Assembly: GCA_036756425.1 (NCBI GenBank)
Contig: DAIOLC010000059.1
Coordinates: forward strand, 1-9,050
Length of the DNA stretch: 9,050 bases
DNA from: UBA6115 sp012514225
GTDB lineage: Bacteria; Bacillota; Clostridia; Christensenellales; Aristaeellaceae
Direction of reading: 5' to 3'
The notes below the pieces were generated by a model that did no database searches, was not told the origin of the DNA, and saw nothing but the letters and a program-made list of their open reading frames with translations. Position 1 is the first letter of the stretch. Every line of letters starts with the position of its first letter. A program made the translations under genes and the position numbers. Shown here in pieces: positions 6,331 to 9,050 of the stretch.

Positions 6331-8865
6331 TTACTGGCTTTCCAGCCGCATCAGCCGCAGCTTGCCGTCGGCCTCCTGGATGAACTGCTCCAGGGTAATC
6401 TGCTTGCCGCGCAGGCGGCCCAGCAGGGAGTTGAGCTCCTCCGAGCGCCAGAAGCGGCTGGTGCCGTAATCCAGCAGGAAGGAGCGGCCCACGATTTCAC
6501 GGTAGGCCCGGATGGCCTCCTCCGTAACCAGGTAGCGGAAGCTTTCCGTCTCGGCCATCACCGTCTTGTCGAAGGATTCGAGGTTTTTGCGCAGCTCCTC
6601 CTTCTCCGGGCCGTCCTGCGCCTGGTCGAAGGCCTGCTGCAGGGCGTCGCGGTTGTCCTGCGCGCCCTTGAGCATCCGGTCGTAGTCCGGGTTGGGGACG
6701 GGCCCGTTCATGTCGGGAATCATGCCGGTGAGGCTGGACGCACTGAGCGAGGACACGTAGTTCTCCACGAAGCGCAGGGCCAGTTCCGGGTTCTTGCTGC
6801 GGGGGTTGACGAACATCGACGTCACGCTGAAGCCCGGCACGCCTCCCTCCCCCTCCTTCAGGGACAGGAACACCGGCTCCATGCGGCCCATGCCACTGAC
6901 CCCCATGGACAGGAAGCTGAGCAGGTCCATCCCGCCGGAGAAGTCCATCAGCGGCTTTTTGGCGAAGAACTCGTTCATCCGCTCGTTGATGCCCGGGCTG
7001 CTCCAGTCCACGGAAGTGTCGCCCAGCAGGTCGGACGCCTCCTGCACCTGGCCCATCAAGGCGCGGAATTCCGGCGTGTTGAAACGCAGCTCCTCCCCCC
7101 GGGCGGACATGCTGTTGATGTAGAGCTGCATCGCGACGTTGACGAGCATCCCGGCGGTGTCCGGGTCGCTCACGGGGATATAGTCGGGGTAATCCTCGGC
7201 CATTCCCGCGGCCCAATCGGCCATGAAGCGGGAAAAGGCGGGGAAGCTCCGCGGGGGCTCGACATTGATGTCCTTGAAGTTGTCGGTATAGGCCGTCATC
7301 ATGTCCCCCGCCTGCATGGAGATGGGGACCAGCCGGATGCCGCCGTCCCTGCGGGCCAGCGCCTGCAGGGAGGGATACAGCCGCCCGATATGCTCCGAGA
7401 TGACCGGGCTGCCGGAAAGGTCCAGGGTGTAGCCCTTGGAAATCAGGTTGTCGATGTCCATTTCCACCGTGGAGAGAATGAACACGTCGATGGCGTCCTC
7501 GCCGCTGACCAGCGCCTGGCCCAGCTCCTGCGCGCTGGCGAAGTACTTGCTGTCCAGGAAGGTGACGGGCACCTCCGGCATCATCGCAGCGGCGCGCTTG
7601 AAGGTCTCGTCCTCCCAGCCGCCGTACAGGGTCAGGGTGGCGGTGGGCAGCCCGGCGGGGTCCGCGCCGCGGATGAACACGCCGTCCATGCCGGCGACGG
7701 CGACGACGCCGGGGCTGATGACCAGCAGCTTGCCCGCGGCCACGCCCCAGAGGTTCGAGGAGCTCAGGTAGGCGGCCAGCTCTTCCTTCCCCTCGGCGTC
7801 GCGGCGGTACAGCTTGCTGGGTGCGAGCATGTAAATCATGTCCAGCGCCGCGTCATAGGCCAGGGCGGTCGCGTCCCCGCGGAAGGGCAGGGTGGTTTCG
7901 CCCAGCTTTTCCCCGGTGCCCTGCGCCGGGTCGAAAACGTACAGGTCGGGGGACCGGACGGTGCCGGTCTCGGGGTTCCAGGCGTCCTCCTCGTTGAGCA
8001 CCAGGGCCAGCAGCTTGCCGTCCTTGTAGGAGGAAATCCGCAGCACGTGGGGGAACTCGTAGCTGGTCTTCTTCCCGGTCTCAAGGTCCCAGGCGGCCAG
8101 GCTGGGCTCGCCCCGGCCGGACTGGTAGTTGCGGCTGATGACGAACAGGCGGCCGCCGTCGAGCAGGTACTGCTCCGGCATGTCCTGCATCACGTATTCC
8201 TCGCCGCCCGCGAAGGCCTGCGGCTCCACCTCCAGCTTCGCGTATTCCTTCAAGGACAGCGCGCCGCTGCCTGCATTCTCCATCACGTACACGGTGCCGG
8301 CGTCCGCCTGGAGGCCGTAGAGCCGTTCCCCGTCGCTGAAGAGGTGGTTGACGTAGATGGGCGCCCGCGGCTCTTCCGCCCGTGGGGGCGGCGGCGCGTC
8401 GGCGCCGGGTTTCTCCTTGTTGGGCGCGGACCCCGGGCCGGCCTCCACCGCCTGCGGCGGCAGCTCGGGCGGGGCGTTCTCCTGGGCGGCCTCGCTGGCC
8501 GTATCCGGCAGTTCCTTCACCGGCGCGCCTTCCCTGGCGGGCCCCTCCGCTTTGGGCGGCAGCTCCTTCGGGGTGTCCGGCTCGCCTGCCTCCGTGACGG
8601 CGATTCCCGCGCCTTCCCCGGCGGCGCCCTGTATTTCCAGCGTATCGTACTCCATCCGTGGCTCAGCCCCCGGCGCGACGGCATAAATCCCGTCGCTGCG
8701 CAGCACATACAGGGTTCCGCCCAGGGCTGCGGCGCTGAACACCTGGCCTCCCTCCCACTGGGAACTGGAGGACAGGAACAAATCGCGGTTCTCGGCCAGC
8801 GCAGGCAGCGCGATGCCCGCCATCAGGCTGAGCAGCAGCAGCGCCGTCACCATTTTCTTCAGCAT
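6331..8865 (-). CDS. Large secreted protein: propeller-like N-terminal region plus family 1 solute-binding domain
   Basis: The protein has 844 residues, about twice the length of a usual sugar-binding protein. The signal peptide is MLKK plus a hydrophobic core, with probable cleavage after ALA (residue 24). There is no lipobox cysteine, and I see no cysteine anywhere. Residues about 28-70 and 168-405 carry short beta-rich units such as LYVLRSDGIYAV, RLYGLQADAGTVYVM and GRLFVISRN, resembling a beta-propeller. They are split by a Pro/Glu/Ala-rich linker (about 92-168) with repeated ELPP-type motifs. Residues about 408-844 fit an extracellular solute-binding protein family 1 fold: LTLYGGWEDETFKRA, DVFILST, then FFAKKPLMDFSGG and FSVTSMFVNPRSKNPELALRFVENYV. 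ATG 8865 is chosen over a start at 8928 because AAAGGA (8880-8875) precedes it at 9 nt and the signal peptide begins there. It should deliver substrate to the two permeases downstream. The role of the propeller part is unknown. Confidence 0.85.
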   Translation of the reverse strand: MLKKMVTALLLLSLMAGIALPALAENRDLFLSSSSQWEGGQVFSAAALGGTLYVLRSDGIYAVAPGAEPRMEYDTLEIQGAAGEGAGIAVTEAGEPDTPKELPPKAEGPAREGAPVKELPDTASEAAQENAPPELPPQAVEAGPGSAPNKEKPGADAPPPPRAEEPRAPIYVNHLFSDGERLYGLQADAGTVYVMENAGSGALSLKEYAKLEVEPQAFAGGEEYVMQDMPEQYLLDGGRLFVISRNYQSGRGEPSLAAWDLETGKKTSYEFPHVLRISSYKDGKLLALVLNEEDAWNPETGTVRSPDLYVFDPAQGTGEKLGETTLPFRGDATALAYDAALDMIYMLAPSKLYRRDAEGKEELAAYLSSSNLWGVAAGKLLVISPGVVAVAGMDGVFIRGADPAGLPTATLTLYGGWEDETFKRAAAMMPEVPVTFLDSKYFASAQELGQALVSGEDAIDVFILSTVEMDIDNLISKGYTLDLSGSPVISEHIGRLYPSLQALARRDGGIRLVPISMQAGDMMTAYTDNFKDINVEPPRSFPAFSRFMADWAAGMAEDYPDYIPVSDPDTAGMLVNVAMQLYINSMSARGEELRFNTPEFRALMGQVQEASDLLGDTSVDWSSPGINERMNEFFAKKPLMDFSGGMDLLSFLSMGVSGMGRMEPVFLSLKEGEGGVPGFSVTSMFVNPRSKNPELALRFVENYVSSLSASSLTGMIPDMNGPVPNPDYDRMLKGAQDNRDALQQAFDQAQDGPEKEELRKNLESFDKTVMAETESFRYLVTEEAIRAYREIVGRSFLLDYGTSRFWRSEELNSLLGRLRGKQITLEQFIQEADGKLRLMRLESQ

Positions 8866-8872
8866 ATTCGGA

Positions 8873-8893
8873 CGTCCTTTCCCGGCGCGGACG
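8873..8893 (-). promoter_or_regulatory. Leader stem beside the ribosome binding site of the binding-protein gene
   Basis: In the mRNA, CGTCC (8893-8889) can pair with GGACG (8877-8873), with an 11 nt loop. The right arm overlaps the AAAGGACG ribosome site. The element closely matches the one at 6061-6083 before the MalF-type permease gene. The stem is short, so the functional claim is weak. Confidence 0.3.
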
Positions 8894-8912
8894 CCGCCGC
8901 GCCGCCACAGGA

Positions 8913-8941
8913 ATCGTACCCCAGGCACCCGGCCGTGTCAA
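8913..8941 (-). promoter_or_regulatory. Promoter of the solute-binding protein gene
   Basis: A perfect -35 box TTGACA (8941-8936), a 17 bp spacer and the -10 box TACGAT (8918-8913, 4 of 6 matches) form a good sigma-A-type promoter about 48 nt before the start codon. An AT-rich tract directly upstream (about 8942-8972) could act as an UP element. It stands out from the GC-rich surroundings. Confidence 0.75.
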
Positions 8942-8947
8942 CGAAAC

Positions 8948-8961
8948 GTAACAATTTTTAC
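8948..8961. promoter_or_regulatory. Candidate operator: imperfect palindrome upstream of the -35 box
   Basis: GTAACAATTTTTAC (8948-8961) matches its own reverse complement except at one mirrored pair either side of the centre, which changes 2 of 14 positions on comparison. It lies 6 nt upstream of the TTGACA box, where an activator or repressor could bind. AT-rich DNA often yields such palindromes, so this is only a candidate. Confidence 0.25.
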
Positions 8962-9004
8962 ATTTTCTTCATACCTCGGCGGCGTCCGGGCCTAACCGCG
9001 CCGA

Positions 9005-9047
9005 TTGACATCCACCCCTGCCGCGTGCTAGATAGTGTCTACACGAG
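9005..9047 (+). promoter_or_regulatory. Rightward promoter with overlapping inverted repeat at the window edge
   Basis: TTGACA at 9005-9010 is followed after 18 bp by TAGATA (9029-9034), a modest -10 box. Overlapping it is the inverted repeat TAGA (9029-9032)/TCTA (9038-9041), extended by GTG (9025-9027)/CAC (9042-9044) with one extra base in the left arm. A repressor site over the -10 region of a divergent gene to the right of the window is plausible. The gene itself is not visible. Confidence 0.4.
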
Positions 9048-9050
9048 TTA

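Noticed and set aside
8866..8928. Longer start for the binding protein adding 21 residues
   Set aside because: It would bury the signal peptide and place the start over the -10 box of the promoter. ATG 8865 has a good ribosome site.
1..9050. Search for tRNA, rRNA, CRISPR arrays, insertion sequences and known riboswitch patterns
   Set aside because: No cloverleaf, regularly spaced repeat array, transposase frame with terminal inverted repeats, or recognisable riboswitch core was seen by eye.

Overview
The window is GC-rich bacterial DNA, densely coding, with Shine-Dalgarno-type starts, overlapping genes and sigma-70/sigma-A-type promoters. The gene families (a PBSX-type phage terminase, MalF/MalG-type sugar permeases, a very large solute-binding protein) point to a high-GC Firmicute, probably a gut-type Clostridia lineage. 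That placement is inference from gene content and style, not from a marker gene.

Left part (1-1303, + strand): a complete-looking phage terminase large subunit, open to the left edge of the window. No portal, capsid or other phage gene follows it on the right. Positions 1304-1652 hold no convincing gene. They contain a weak terminator candidate for the terminase, a compact cluster of perfect hairpins (1508-1600) that looks like a dispersed palindromic repeat, and a degenerate 14-15 bp tandem repeat (1597-1650).

Main part (1653-8941, - strand): one transport locus, read right to left. A good promoter (TTGACA, 17 bp, TACGAT) drives an 844-residue secreted protein that joins an N-terminal propeller-like region and a Pro/Glu/Ala-rich linker to a C-terminal family 1 (MalE-like) solute-binding region. 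A strong intrinsic terminator follows it, and then a second promoter with a perfect TATAAT box. This second promoter serves four tightly packed genes: a MalF-type permease, a MalG-type permease (11 nt overlap), a HlyD/MacA-like membrane fusion protein (10 nt gap) and a MacB-like permease with a periplasmic core domain (11 nt overlap). No ABC ATPase is encoded in the window, so both the importer and the MacB-like part must borrow one from elsewhere.

The unusual feature is the composition: sugar-importer permeases are fused into one operon with two components typical of tripartite efflux or mechanotransmission machines, and the binding protein carries an extra propeller-like module. Three of the extracytoplasmic proteins have long low-complexity linkers. 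At the right edge (9005-9050) a rightward promoter overlapping an inverted repeat suggests a divergent, probably repressor-controlled gene beyond the window.
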